From Lentzea terrae (lineage in GTDB: Bacteria > Actinomycetota > Actinomycetes > Mycobacteriales > Pseudonocardiaceae): a stretch of DNA of 64,000 bases. Position numbers and translations under genes: made by a program. Below the pieces are notes generated by a model that made no database searches, had not been told where the DNA came from, and saw only the letters and a list, made by a program, of their open reading frames with translations. The stretch covers positions 241,079 to 305,078 of the forward strand of contig NZ_QFWW01000006.1 of the NCBI RefSeq assembly GCF_003265345.1. Direction: 5' to 3'. The number at the start of each line of letters is the position of its first letter. The first letter of the stretch is position 1. This document shows positions 44,859-53,969 of the stretch, in pieces.

Positions 44859-46312
44859 GCGTTCGCTCCACATCGATCGGCGGCGACCCGCGCCAGTGTG
44901 CGGTGGCAGACCTTGCCGGTGCGGCCCACGGGCAGGTCGGGCAGGGTGAGCAGGAACTCCGGCAGTTTGGTCCTGGCCAGTCCCTGAGCGGACAGGAACG
45001 CGATGAGGCCGGGGAGCTCGAGGTTCTGTCCATTGCGGACGGTCACGATCGCGCAGAGCCGTTCGCCCAGCTCGGTATCCGGCACCGGCACGCACGCAAC
45101 CTCGCAGACCGCCGGGTGTCCGCCGATCGCCAGTTCCACTTCGGCCGAGCTGATCGTGTAGCCGCCGCGAATCACCACACGTTTTCCCCTGCCGGTGACG
45201 TGCAGCCGACCCGCACCGTCGAAGTGGCCGCGATCGCCGGTGCGCACCCAGCCGCCGTCGAGCCGATGGCGGGCATCCAGTTCGGGTGCGCCGACGTAGC
45301 ACAGTGGCGTCATCGGGCCGCGTGCGCAGATCTCGCCGTCGACGATCCGGATGTCGCACACGGCGGGGTCCGGCACGCCCACGCCGTTCTCGGGTGTCGT
45401 CGTGTGGCAGTTCACACCGTCTGACGAGCCGTAGACGGTGATCATGTCGACGCCGAACCGTGCGCGAGACGCGGCGAGTGTCGCGGGGGGCAGCACGTCG
45501 CCGCTCGACACCAGCGCGACGAGGCCAGAGACATCGAGGCCGGCGGGGTGATCCGCGAGCCGCCGCCACATCGCCGGCACCGCGAACACGTGTGTCGGAC
45601 GGTGGTCGGTGATCAGCCGCAACGCGGTGCCCGGAGCGAACTTCCGGGTGAGGATCAGCGTGCCGCCCAGACAGCACAACGTGATCGGCACGCCGAACGA
45701 GCCGAACGACGAGGTGAGCGAGACGAGCACGAGGTCGCGAGGCACAGGCGAGGAACCGTGCACTGCCCGCAGGTAGTTGGCCCGCCCACCGGCGAACGCG
45801 TTGTGCGAGTAGGCGACCATCTTCGGTTCCGCCTCCGAGCCGGACGACAGCAGGATCTTCGCCGGCGCCTCCGGGTGGGGTCTTGCGCGGTTCGGAGTGC
45901 CAGAGCGCTCTGTTCCACTCACCACCCCACCGGCGATCAGCGCGCTCGCGCCGGCGCGGGAGAGCAAGGTGTCGGCGCCCACGGGCAGCGGCAGCACCAC
46001 CGCACCCACCGCGAGCACCGCCAGCTCGGCGACGACGGCGGCACGGCCATCGGGTTCCTGGACACCGATGATGTCCGTGGTGCCGTACGGCAGCCGGGTC
46101 GCAAGCGCTTGCACGAGCAGATCCAGCTCGGCGTAGGACAGCTCACCCTCGTCGTCGATCAGCGCCGTGCGGTTCGGATGTTCCCGGACCCGGTCGCGGA
46201 ACAGCGAGTGCAGGTCGCGGTCCGGGCAGTGCCCTCGGGCGACCCAGTCGCGGCGCAGCTCAGCGGGGACCAGGTCCCGCAGAACCATCCCGGCAGCGGA
46301 CACCCACGTCAT
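44855..46312 (-). CDS. AMP-forming acyl-/aryl-CoA ligase
   Basis: 485 residues from the ATG at 46312 with RBS AAGGAG. Adenylate-forming enzyme: P-loop-like LSSGSEAEPKMVAYSH (degenerate against SGTTGxPK), YGSSDGVN (A5-like), GGWVRTGDRGHFD, RGKRVVIRGGYTISSAEVE hinge, and a C-terminal Lys in VGRTGKVCHR. Activates a carboxylic acid as acyl-adenylate or CoA ester. Second ligase of the cluster; which acid is activated is not readable. Separated from the CoA-transferase gene by about 70 bp, the only gap in this arm. Confidence 0.87.
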   Translation of the reverse strand: MTWVSAAGMVLRDLVPAELRRDWVARGHCPDRDLHSLFRDRVREHPNRTALIDDEGELSYAELDLLVQALATRLPYGTTDIIGVQEPDGRAAVVAELAVLAVGAVVLPLPVGADTLLSRAGASALIAGGVVSGTERSGTPNRARPHPEAPAKILLSSGSEAEPKMVAYSHNAFAGGRANYLRAVHGSSPVPRDLVLVSLTSSFGSFGVPITLCCLGGTLILTRKFAPGTALRLITDHRPTHVFAVPAMWRRLADHPAGLDVSGLVALVSSGDVLPPATLAASRARFGVDMITVYGSSDGVNCHTTTPENGVGVPDPAVCDIRIVDGEICARGPMTPLCYVGAPELDARHRLDGGWVRTGDRGHFDGAGRLHVTGRGKRVVIRGGYTISSAEVELAIGGHPAVCEVACVPVPDTELGERLCAIVTVRNGQNLELPGLIAFLSAQGLARTKLPEFLLTLPDLPVGRTGKVCHRTLARVAADRCGANA

Positions 46313-46385
46313 CCGGACTCCTTCGTGGACAGCTCGACGTTCAGGCCGCGAGGGGTGAATCTCCCTGCTTCAGCGGGGAGAGAAG

Positions 46386-47765
46386 TCAAGACGTGAACTC
46401 CCATGGCGAGGAGACCAGGACGCAGTCCTCCCGGATGAGAGCACGGGCGAAGCGGAGGTCCGCGGCGAGTGCGGTCAGGTCGTCGCACACCGGCACGGTC
46501 AACGGCTCGGCGCATCGGCGCCTCTGCCAGGAGTTCAGCCTGCAGGCCGCGGACAACAGCGACGAGTCGACCCGCGTGGCACCGCGGGTCAGCGCGGCCA
46601 CGATGCCGTGTGCGCACACGACTGCGCCGAACACGTCGACGATCGTCATCAGCGATGGCGGAACCCCGCTGTAGGCCTGCACGACGAAGTCCGTCCCCAG
46701 CGGCGGGTTCGGACCGAGTTCGGTGCCCCAGCCCGACGCGTGCGCGTACACGATCCCTGGTCTCACGCGTGCGAGATCGGCGTGCCGCAACGACCACTGC
46801 TCCGCCTTGCCCGGCGCCCAGTTGTGCAGGAACACGTCCGCACTCGTCGCGAGCTCGAGCGCCTCCCGCCTCCCGCCGGCCGTGCTCAGGTCGATCTCGA
46901 CCACGTCCTTGCCCCAGTTGAGCGCGCGGAACCGGGCCGAGGTGTCACCGGCCATCGGCGGCACCCAACGCGACGGGTCCCCGCCCGGCGGCTCGATCCG
47001 CAGCACGGTCGCGCCGAGCAGTCGCAACAGGTGCCCGGCCAGCGGCCCCTGCACCCGGCGGCACGACTCGAGCACCACCAGCCCCGACAACGGAAGCAGC
47101 CCGGACAACGGAAACTCGGCCGGGCATCCACGCCGGTGATGGACGCTCACGCCGCTCAGCTCGAACGCGGGCACGTGGCAGACGGGCTGATCCGATACGC
47201 GCACCAGCGTCATACCGGTCGAACGGGCCACGTCGGTGATCCACGCCATCGGGTGTGCGGCGAGCACTTCGGGCAACAGGGGCAGCGGACAGGTCGCGGT
47301 CGCGAACCGGTGCAGGAACGAACGCCACCCTTGTGACACGGCTCGGTCGTCCGCGCCGAACGCGGCCCAGAACCGTTGCCACACCGATGGATCGAGGGCC
47401 TCGAGCTCGAACGAGACCCCTTCGGCCGAGCGAAACGGCGGCCCGCCGGGGGAATGCGTTTCAGCCGGGTCGTCCGCTGTCGCCGCCGCGAGGTACTGCG
47501 CGACGGCGAGCAGGGCGGCCTGGGCCAGCGAGGTGGACACCGCGTACAACGGCATTCCCCGCGCCTGGGCGAAGGTCAGCGCGCGAGCGCCCAGTTCCGC
47601 CAGTTCCGCCGCGACGATCGAGGCGTAGTCGAGGCCGAGTGGCGTCGGCCGTCCGAACCGGCGGCCGTGCACGTGCATGATCCCGCACGCGGCCTGCACG
47701 TCCTGTTCTCCCGCCAGCGGCACGTCGACCGGGCCTGCCACGGACACCACTTCGAGCGGAAGCAT
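46386..47765 (-). CDS. Class III CoA-transferase (CaiB/BaiF family)
   Basis: 459 residues from the ATG at 47765, sharing one base with the methyltransferase stop (TGATG); the open frame continues upstream but only as overlap. The C-terminal half has the family core (VVLESCRRVQGPLAGHLLRL, IEPPGGDPSRWVP, LNWGKDVVEIDL, HNWAPGKAEQ, GTDFVVQAYSG). The N-terminal ~225 residues form a second, diverged CoA-transferase-like part. Moves CoA between acids, fitting the flanking acid ligases. Confidence 0.82.
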   Translation of the reverse strand: MLPLEVVSVAGPVDVPLAGEQDVQAACGIMHVHGRRFGRPTPLGLDYASIVAAELAELGARALTFAQARGMPLYAVSTSLAQAALLAVAQYLAAATADDPAETHSPGGPPFRSAEGVSFELEALDPSVWQRFWAAFGADDRAVSQGWRSFLHRFATATCPLPLLPEVLAAHPMAWITDVARSTGMTLVRVSDQPVCHVPAFELSGVSVHHRRGCPAEFPLSGLLPLSGLVVLESCRRVQGPLAGHLLRLLGATVLRIEPPGGDPSRWVPPMAGDTSARFRALNWGKDVVEIDLSTAGGRREALELATSADVFLHNWAPGKAEQWSLRHADLARVRPGIVYAHASGWGTELGPNPPLGTDFVVQAYSGVPPSLMTIVDVFGAVVCAHGIVAALTRGATRVDSSLLSAACRLNSWQRRRCAEPLTVPVCDDLTALAADLRFARALIREDCVLVSSPWEFTS

Positions 47766-48541
47766 CACGCGGGCCTTCTTCCGTGCACCGAATAGACGAC
47801 GCAGGACGACGCGCGGAACCGCGAGTCCGCCATCACCGCGCGCACCCCGGCGAGCTGCTCGTCGGTCATGCCTGCCGCGATCAGCTTGTCCCGCAGGTGA
47901 TGTGTGTGATGCACCAGCAGCCGCACACCCGGCGATCCCGCGCGCCACGGGAACAGCGCGGGCACCGGGTCCACATCGACGAGCCCCGCGGCCACCATCG
48001 ACGCGGCGACCCGCCTGCCCCACGTGCCGTCTCCGCCCGCGGTGCGGAACGTCCGCTCTTTGGCGGCCAGGAAGGTCTCGTAGAGTTCGGCCGCCCGTTC
48101 GTCCGGTGCGAGCAGCACCGGGCCGTAGGAGATGTCGAACTCGTCGATCTGCAGCCACCCTCCGGGTTTCAAGGCGCGCACCAGCTTGCGCAGCACGGCC
48201 TCGCGTTCCGGGAGGTGCTGCAACACCAGCCGCGCATGGATGAGGTCGAACTCGTTGTCCGGCAACGGGTCGTGCACCACGTCGTGCCGAAGGACCGTGA
48301 TCCCGTGCGCCGGTGTGACGTGCTCCGGTTTGATGTCGGTGGCGAGCACCGAGCCCGCGCGGGCAGCGAGCCAGTGTGCGATGCTGCTGCCGCCCGCGCC
48401 GACCTCGAGACAGCGCCAGCCCCGATCGACACCGGTCTCAGCCAGCCGTGCCAGTGTGATCGGGTCGTATGCCTCGCTGAGACACCGATGCTGTTCGGTC
48501 GCGTGCACGCTGTGGTTGTCGAAGACGTAGGTCGTCGTCAC
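47765..48541 (-). CDS. SAM-dependent methyltransferase
   Basis: 258 residues from a GTG at 48541 (GTGA overlap with the ligase stop). SAM motif I LEVGAGGSSIAHWL (near 45-58), acidic ATDIKPEH after motif I, and LIHARLVLQHLPERE with LKPGGWLQIDEF. UbiE/class I type. One of two methyltransferases in the arm; an O- or C-methylation of the product is expected. Confidence 0.88.
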   Translation of the reverse strand: MTTTYVFDNHSVHATEQHRCLSEAYDPITLARLAETGVDRGWRCLEVGAGGSSIAHWLAARAGSVLATDIKPEHVTPAHGITVLRHDVVHDPLPDNEFDLIHARLVLQHLPEREAVLRKLVRALKPGGWLQIDEFDISYGPVLLAPDERAAELYETFLAAKERTFRTAGGDGTWGRRVAASMVAAGLVDVDPVPALFPWRAGSPGVRLLVHHTHHLRDKLIAAGMTDEQLAGVRAVMADSRFRASSCVVYSVHGRRPA

Positions 48542-50028
48542 GTCCACCTCCCCGATCCGTTCGTGTCGGCGGCGCCCACCAGCCGCGCCAGCAGTTCGAG
48601 TCGTCGCACCTTGCCGGTTCCGGTCCGCGGTACGTCGTCCCAGCGCATGACCACGGGCTCGGTCATCGGTGGCAGGCCGGCAACCGCGAGCCGCCATTCG
48701 GTCAGGTCCAGTTCGGTATCGGTCACCACCACGGGAATCGGGTGCCTCCCGGAGGCTGCGAGCAGGACGCACTCCGCCACGCCGGGCAGCCGGTCCTCGA
48801 CGGCGTCCTCCACGGCGAGGCAACTGAGTCCGGCCACTGTGTCCACCTCGCGGTCCAGCAGCGTCACCGCGCCGGTGCGGCTCACGATGCCGAGGTCGCC
48901 GGTGTTCCACCACGGCCCGTCCGCCTTGGCGTCCCAACGATCCTGCTCGCCGACGTAGCCCGCGCACCGGGCGCGGGTGCGGGCGAACAAGAGCCCCGCG
49001 GTGCCGCGCGGCACCGGGGCCAACGTGTGTGGATCGACTACGCGCAGTCGTGCCATTCCCGGAATCGGTCTGCCGAGATCGCGGGTCGTGTGCGCGGTGC
49101 GCCGGGTGAGGAACCGGAACGAGAGCGGCCCGGTCTCGGTCTGCCCCCAGCCCTGCATCCACAGTGGACGTCGGTGGTGCGACGCGCGCAGCATCGTTCT
49201 GATCACCGGCGGGTGCATCGCGTCGTAGGTGCTGACGAACCGGCGGACGGCGTGGAACGGGTTGTCCGGCCCGGCGGCGAGCGGCCGCCAGCGCGTGTAG
49301 GCCGCCGGCAGTGCCTCCAGCACCGTCGGCGGGTGCGCGCCGAACACGCGCGCCGCCGAGGACGCGTCGCTCAGCAGCACGATCTCGCGCGGCGCGAGAC
49401 ACAGCGCTGATGCAGTCCAGCAGAACGTCCGGCCGTGCGCATACGAACTGGCGTTGCCCATCACGTCATCACGCCGGGTGCCGATGACCGGCCAGCGCAC
49501 CGACTCCGGTCGCGCGAGCCTGTCGATGATCGTCCGGGTGGTGTGCACGACCAGCTTGGGCACCCCGGTGGTGCCGGAGGTGTGGTTGATGATCAACGGA
49601 GCGTCGTCGTGCCTGCGGTGGGGCGCGGGCGGCCTGGCCGCGGTGAAGTCGTCGATCCGCAGCACCCGCCGGGCACTCACCGCCCTGTCGGTCACCACGA
49701 GCGTCGGATCGAGGCGCTTCACCAGGGTTTCCAGCGTGTCGCCGGGCAGATGGCCGGACAGCAACGCGGGCACCGCGCCGAGCCGCACCGCCGCGCACGC
49801 CAGCAGGTCGTAGTCCCAGTGGTTGCGCTTGACGACGGCGACCCGGTCACCGGGCCGCACCCCCGCTTCGGACATCCATCCCGCGGCGTCGAGCACCAGA
49901 TCGGCGAGCTGCGCGATGGTGAACGTGTCGCCCCGGGCGGGCGCGATGTCGAACGGCCGGTCCAGGAACACGGTCGTCGCCGCGCCGGCGCACTGCTCGA
50001 ACAACGTCCCCATGTCGTGTGGCTTCAC
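48538..50028 (-). CDS. AMP-dependent acid-CoA ligase
   Basis: 496 residues from a GTG at 50028 behind AAGGAGCGG, overlapping the FAD enzyme gene by 4 bp. Textbook adenylation motifs: INHTSGTTGVPKLVVH, WGQTETGPLS, WWNTGDLGIVSRTG, LLDREVDTVAGLSCLAVEDAV and C-terminal Lys in RTGTGKVRRLE. Makes an acyl-CoA or adenylate from a small acid. First acyl-activation step in gene order. Confidence 0.9.
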   Translation of the reverse strand: MKPHDMGTLFEQCAGAATTVFLDRPFDIAPARGDTFTIAQLADLVLDAAGWMSEAGVRPGDRVAVVKRNHWDYDLLACAAVRLGAVPALLSGHLPGDTLETLVKRLDPTLVVTDRAVSARRVLRIDDFTAARPPAPHRRHDDAPLIINHTSGTTGVPKLVVHTTRTIIDRLARPESVRWPVIGTRRDDVMGNASSYAHGRTFCWTASALCLAPREIVLLSDASSAARVFGAHPPTVLEALPAAYTRWRPLAAGPDNPFHAVRRFVSTYDAMHPPVIRTMLRASHHRRPLWMQGWGQTETGPLSFRFLTRRTAHTTRDLGRPIPGMARLRVVDPHTLAPVPRGTAGLLFARTRARCAGYVGEQDRWDAKADGPWWNTGDLGIVSRTGAVTLLDREVDTVAGLSCLAVEDAVEDRLPGVAECVLLAASGRHPIPVVVTDTELDLTEWRLAVAGLPPMTEPVVMRWDDVPRTGTGKVRRLELLARLVGAADTNGSGRWT

Positions 50029-51290
50029 ACCCGCTCCTTCTTCCGGGCCAGGCGATGCGCCGCGCGCACGCCGGACCGCACGGCCGCCTCGCTGCACGGG
50101 CTCAGGTACACCCAGTCACCCGCGTAGTCGACGACCCCACCCAGCCCCGCCTCGAACGAGGACCGCAACGCGAGCGCCCGTGGCGTCGCCTCTGGCAGCG
50201 CGCACCGGAACCGCCGCACGATCGCCCGGCCGGTCGCCGCGCGGAGTCCGGGCACCAGACGTTCCGCGGTGTCGGTCAGTCGCGCCACCACTGCCTCGTC
50301 GGGTGCCCGCATCAGGTCCCCGGTGACTGACGGATGAGCCATGACCGTGACCAGGCCCCGGTTCTCCGGCGCGCGGCCGGAGTGCTTGAGGTGGTCGAAG
50401 ATGATCGTGGAGACCGTGCCGTTCTCGGCGGTCGGAACGACCACCGCGTAGTCACGACGGCCCAGCGGCCGGTCGAGCAGCAGATGCACCTTCACCACGG
50501 ACGAGAACGAACACGCGTCGATGAACTCCGATCCGTGCTCCGGGTGCACGAGGCGAGCCACCGGAGCAGGCACGGCCAGCACGACCGAACGGGCGCTGAT
50601 CTCGTTGCCACCGACGAAGATCCGGGCCGAGCGACCGTCGTCGACCACCCGATCGACCGCGGCCGAGGTGGTGACGTCCACCCGCGACGCGACCGCGCGC
50701 GCGAGGGTGTCCATGCCGTCGCGGTAGGTCCGCCAGGTCGATGCCGGACCGATCGAGGTGAGCAGCGCGAGGAACGGCGCGACGGCGGAACGTCCGGGAT
50801 CCCAGCCGAAGAAACCCGACACCAGCGGCTGACACAGATAGTCCAGCAGGTCACCCCGGCACGCCTCTGCGACCGTGGCGTGCGACGAGTCCTCCGGACG
50901 TTCCAGGTCGAACCGCCCGCGCAGCAACCGCAACAGCTCCAGGCGGGCCCGCACGGGCAGGCCCGCGCCCGTGACCAGGCCGCGTGCGCTCGCGACCCCG
51001 GACCGCGCCCGGCCACGCCACATCGCGATGCCCCGGCCGATCCTTGGCACAGCGCCGCGGTCGATGCCGAGCTCTCCCAGCAGCCTCCACGTCTCCGGGT
51101 AGCCGGCCGCCGGGATCTGCTCGGCACCGCTGTCGATGAGGAAGCCGTCCTCACGCACCGTCGTCATCCGGCCGCCCACCACGTCGGCCGCCTCGAACAC
51201 CCGCGCCTCCCTGCCCGCTGTGCGCAGCCGGAACGCGGTGGTCAGTCCGGCGACGCCGGCGCCGATGACGGCGACATCGAGGTCGGTCAC
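50025..51290 (-). CDS. FAD-dependent oxidoreductase (protoporphyrinogen-oxidase/amine-oxidase fold)
   Basis: 421 residues from a GTG at 51290, overlapping the UbiA gene by 4 bp. Dinucleotide motif VIGAGVAGLTTAFRLR at the N-terminus, then FEAADVVGGRMTTV (GG motif) and a C-terminal FAD-contact region GDWVYLSPCSEAAVRSG. The family covers desaturases, PPOX and amine oxidases. Coupled to a UbiA prenyltransferase, so a prenyl-chain desaturation or saturation is one option; oxidation of an amino-sugar is another. Confidence 0.85.
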   Translation of the reverse strand: MTDLDVAVIGAGVAGLTTAFRLRTAGREARVFEAADVVGGRMTTVREDGFLIDSGAEQIPAAGYPETWRLLGELGIDRGAVPRIGRGIAMWRGRARSGVASARGLVTGAGLPVRARLELLRLLRGRFDLERPEDSSHATVAEACRGDLLDYLCQPLVSGFFGWDPGRSAVAPFLALLTSIGPASTWRTYRDGMDTLARAVASRVDVTTSAAVDRVVDDGRSARIFVGGNEISARSVVLAVPAPVARLVHPEHGSEFIDACSFSSVVKVHLLLDRPLGRRDYAVVVPTAENGTVSTIIFDHLKHSGRAPENRGLVTVMAHPSVTGDLMRAPDEAVVARLTDTAERLVPGLRAATGRAIVRRFRCALPEATPRALALRSSFEAGLGGVVDYAGDWVYLSPCSEAAVRSGVRAAHRLARKKERV

Positions 51291-52210
51291 CTGATCACCA
51301 CCAGGTTCACGACGACCAGCGCCGCCACGGTGATCCGGTGGATGCGGATGCCGAGCATTCTGGCCCGCAGGATGTCGTGCTGGGCGAACCCGATCCACAC
51401 CTGCCCGGCCCGCAGCACGATCGTCGGCAGCATCGCGAGCGGGAACCACCACGGACCGTCCAGCACGGGCACCGCCAGGATCACCGCGAGCTCGGCCACC
51501 GACACCGCGATGACGAAGAACATGTTGCCGCGCGGTGAGGTCAGTGCCGCCACGGTGGGCCTGCCGACCGACCGGTCACCCACCACGTCGTTGGTGTTGG
51601 AGTACACGCCGAACAGCAACGGCCCCAGCCCGAACAGCAGCGCCTGAGCCAGCACGAAGCCGTCGATCCGGCCGGTCGCGAGGCCGTACGGCGCGAGCAC
51701 CAGCGCCCAACCGAGCCCGGCGATGAAGAACTCCTGGAAACCGTGATAGCTCAGCTTGACGCCCCACGAGTACTGAAGCGAGAAGAAGTACGTGACCGCG
51801 ATCAGCACAACGGTCCACAGTGGAACGTGCGGTGCGATCGCGATGGCGGCGAGCCAGAGCAGGGCGCCGATCACGCCTGTCACCTGGGCGAACCGCAGCA
51901 CCTGGTCCTCGGTCAGCGTGCCCGCCACCAGCGGCTTGCGACATCGCCTGCGGGCCGGGTCGTCGGGTGAGTAGTTGGTGACGTCGCTGCCGTCGCGGTA
52001 GCCCGTGAGGTCGTCGAGCGCCACCATAGCGGCGATCACGAACACCTCGCCCAGCAGGAACACCGCGGTGGTCGTGAGCACGCCCGCGTCGAACCGCAGC
52101 GCGGGGACGAGCGACGTCCACACCACGACCACGCCGAGGTAGTAGTCGAGGATGTCGAGCTTCGCGAGCCGGAAGTAGGCGGCGCCACGGGCTCGCGTGA
52201 TCGCGGTCAT
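51287..52210 (-). CDS. UbiA-superfamily prenyltransferase
   Basis: 307 residues from the ATG at 52210 (ATGA overlap). Eight to nine transmembrane helices. Two Asp-rich motifs are present: ALDDLTGYRDGSD near 70 and YSNTNDVVGDRSVGR near 200, the Mg-diphosphate sites of the family. Transfers an isoprenoid chain to an aromatic or lipid-like acceptor in the membrane. No isoprenyl-diphosphate synthase is in the cluster, so the donor must be from the host. Confidence 0.9.
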   Translation of the reverse strand: MTAITRARGAAYFRLAKLDILDYYLGVVVVWTSLVPALRFDAGVLTTTAVFLLGEVFVIAAMVALDDLTGYRDGSDVTNYSPDDPARRRCRKPLVAGTLTEDQVLRFAQVTGVIGALLWLAAIAIAPHVPLWTVVLIAVTYFFSLQYSWGVKLSYHGFQEFFIAGLGWALVLAPYGLATGRIDGFVLAQALLFGLGPLLFGVYSNTNDVVGDRSVGRPTVAALTSPRGNMFFVIAVSVAELAVILAVPVLDGPWWFPLAMLPTIVLRAGQVWIGFAQHDILRARMLGIRIHRITVAALVVVNLVVIR

Positions 52211-52851
52211 CGGGGGTCCTCCAACGCGATCAGCGCGGTGAACGAGCGGTCGCCGCCATAGGCCAGCTCGTGCCGTTCGACCAGCCGGGAACCCGGCACC
52301 AGCGCGAGATAGTCGTCGAGGTCGCGCAGTCGCGAGTACCGGCCGACCGGGATGTCCGCGTGCTCGTACTCCACCAGCACCAGGTGCCGCGCCGCGCCCG
52401 CGATCGCGCGGCACGCCTTGGCTATCTCGTCGTCGTCCAGCACGTGCATCAGCACCCACACACAGACCGCGACGTCGAACCTCTTGTCCCGCCACGGAAG
52501 CCGCTGGACGTCGGCCTGCAGGAACTCGACGCCCGGCAGGTGGGCGCACGCCGCGCGGGCCAGCTCGAGCATGCGCGGAGTCATGTCGATCGCGGTGACG
52601 GCGTCGGCCCGCGCGGCGATGGCCGGCGTGATCCTGCCCATGCCACAGCCGATCTCCAGCGCGGACTCGATCGGGCCTAGGGAACGCAGGTGGTGCGTGA
52701 CGAGCTGACGAGTCCGGATGGTCGTGTCCTCGGCTAGCTCAGCCGGCTGCGAGGCACGCATGACGCGAGCCAGTCCGGAGCGCTCGGCCCTTCTGCGCCA
52801 CTCCTCCGCGATCTCGTCCGGTGCGGGAATCCGGGTTGCCTGGACCTTCAT
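52207..52851 (-). CDS. SAM-dependent methyltransferase (class I)
   Basis: 214 residues from the ATG at 52851. SAM motif LEIGCGMGRITPAIA (near 70), AIDMTPRMLELAR, and FLQADVQRLPWRDKRFDVAVC. Overlaps both neighbours by 4 bp. Second methyltransferase of the arm. Confidence 0.9.
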   Translation of the reverse strand: MKVQATRIPAPDEIAEEWRRRAERSGLARVMRASQPAELAEDTTIRTRQLVTHHLRSLGPIESALEIGCGMGRITPAIAARADAVTAIDMTPRMLELARAACAHLPGVEFLQADVQRLPWRDKRFDVAVCVWVLMHVLDDDEIAKACRAIAGAARHLVLVEYEHADIPVGRYSRLRDLDDYLALVPGSRLVERHELAYGGDRSFTALIALEDPR

Positions 52852-53969
52852 GGTGACTCCTTGGCGAATCGGCACACCGCGTCCGCGATGCGTTCCACCT
52901 GCACATCGGTCAGATGCGGGTAGATGGGGATGGCGAGAGTGCGCCGCGCGGCCAGTTCGGCGGCGGGCCAGACGCCGCCGCGGACGTACGGAGCGAACGC
53001 ACGTTGACGCGGAAGTGCCGCGGGATAGTAGACGTGCGATCCGATGCCTTGTGCGGCAAGGTGATCGCGCAACGCATCCCGGCGCTCGGCGAGCAACGAG
53101 TAGACGTAGAAGCATCGTCCGTCGCGGGCACGCGGCGGCGCGAGCACCCCGCAGCCGGCCAGTTCGGCGAAGCGGTCGGTGTAGTACTCGCCGATGCGCG
53201 CCCGGCGTTCGAGCCGTTGGGGGAAGGTGGCGAACCGGTGCAGCTGGAACGCCGCCATGATCTCGTCGAACCGGCTGTTGCAGCCGATGCGGTGGTGCAC
53301 GAACCGCGTCCTCCCGTCCTGGCCGTGATTGCGCAGCATCCGCACCGCCGCGCCGAGTTCAGGGTCGGCGGTGACTACCATGCCGCCCTCCCCCGGCATT
53401 CCGAACGTCTTGACCTGCACGAACGAGTAGATGCCCGCATCGCCCCACATACCGGCCGGCGTGCCCTCGAGCATGCCTCCCTGCGCGACCGCGGAGTCCT
53501 CGAGCAACCGGACGCCAGCGCTGTCGGCGAGCCGGCGGATCGCGGGCATGTCGGCCATCACCGAGAACATGTGCGCGGGCATGATCACCTTGGTGCGCGG
53601 GGAGATCAGCCGAGCGATCTCGGCGGGATCGGCGACCATCGTCCACGGATCGACGTCGGCGAAGACCGGGACGGCTCCGAGCATCGCCGGAGCGGCGGCG
53701 AGCGGCGCGCAGCCGAACGCGGGCACGATCACCTCGTCGCCAGGACCCACGTCCATGGCGCGCAGCACCAGCGACAGCGCCGCGGTGCCGCTGCCGCAGG
53801 CGATCGCGTCGGCGGCACCCACCGAGCCGCGGATGACCTCCTCGAACCGCGCGGTGTGTCCACCGAGGATGAACTTCTGCTCCGGCGCCAGACCGATGCT
53901 CTCGACGACGCCGAGCAACACGTCCTGCTCGTCATCGAACAGATCAGGCGGGAAGAACGGCAGGGTCAT
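52848..53969 (-). CDS. DegT/DnrJ/EryC1/StrS aminotransferase (1)
   Basis: 373 residues. PLP enzyme of the sugar-aminotransferase family: IACGSGTAALSLVLRAMDVG, HMFSVMADMPAIR, LLEDSAVAQGG, and the Schiff-base Lys at 187 in YSFVQVKTFGMPGEGG. C-terminal NSRFDEIMAAFQLHRF. Aminates a keto-sugar or keto-cyclitol (or dehydrates it). Overlaps both neighbours. Confidence 0.9.
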   Translation of the reverse strand: MTLPFFPPDLFDDEQDVLLGVVESIGLAPEQKFILGGHTARFEEVIRGSVGAADAIACGSGTAALSLVLRAMDVGPGDEVIVPAFGCAPLAAAPAMLGAVPVFADVDPWTMVADPAEIARLISPRTKVIMPAHMFSVMADMPAIRRLADSAGVRLLEDSAVAQGGMLEGTPAGMWGDAGIYSFVQVKTFGMPGEGGMVVTADPELGAAVRMLRNHGQDGRTRFVHHRIGCNSRFDEIMAAFQLHRFATFPQRLERRARIGEYYTDRFAELAGCGVLAPPRARDGRCFYVYSLLAERRDALRDHLAAQGIGSHVYYPAALPRQRAFAPYVRGGVWPAAELAARRTLAIPIYPHLTDVQVERIADAVCRFAKESP

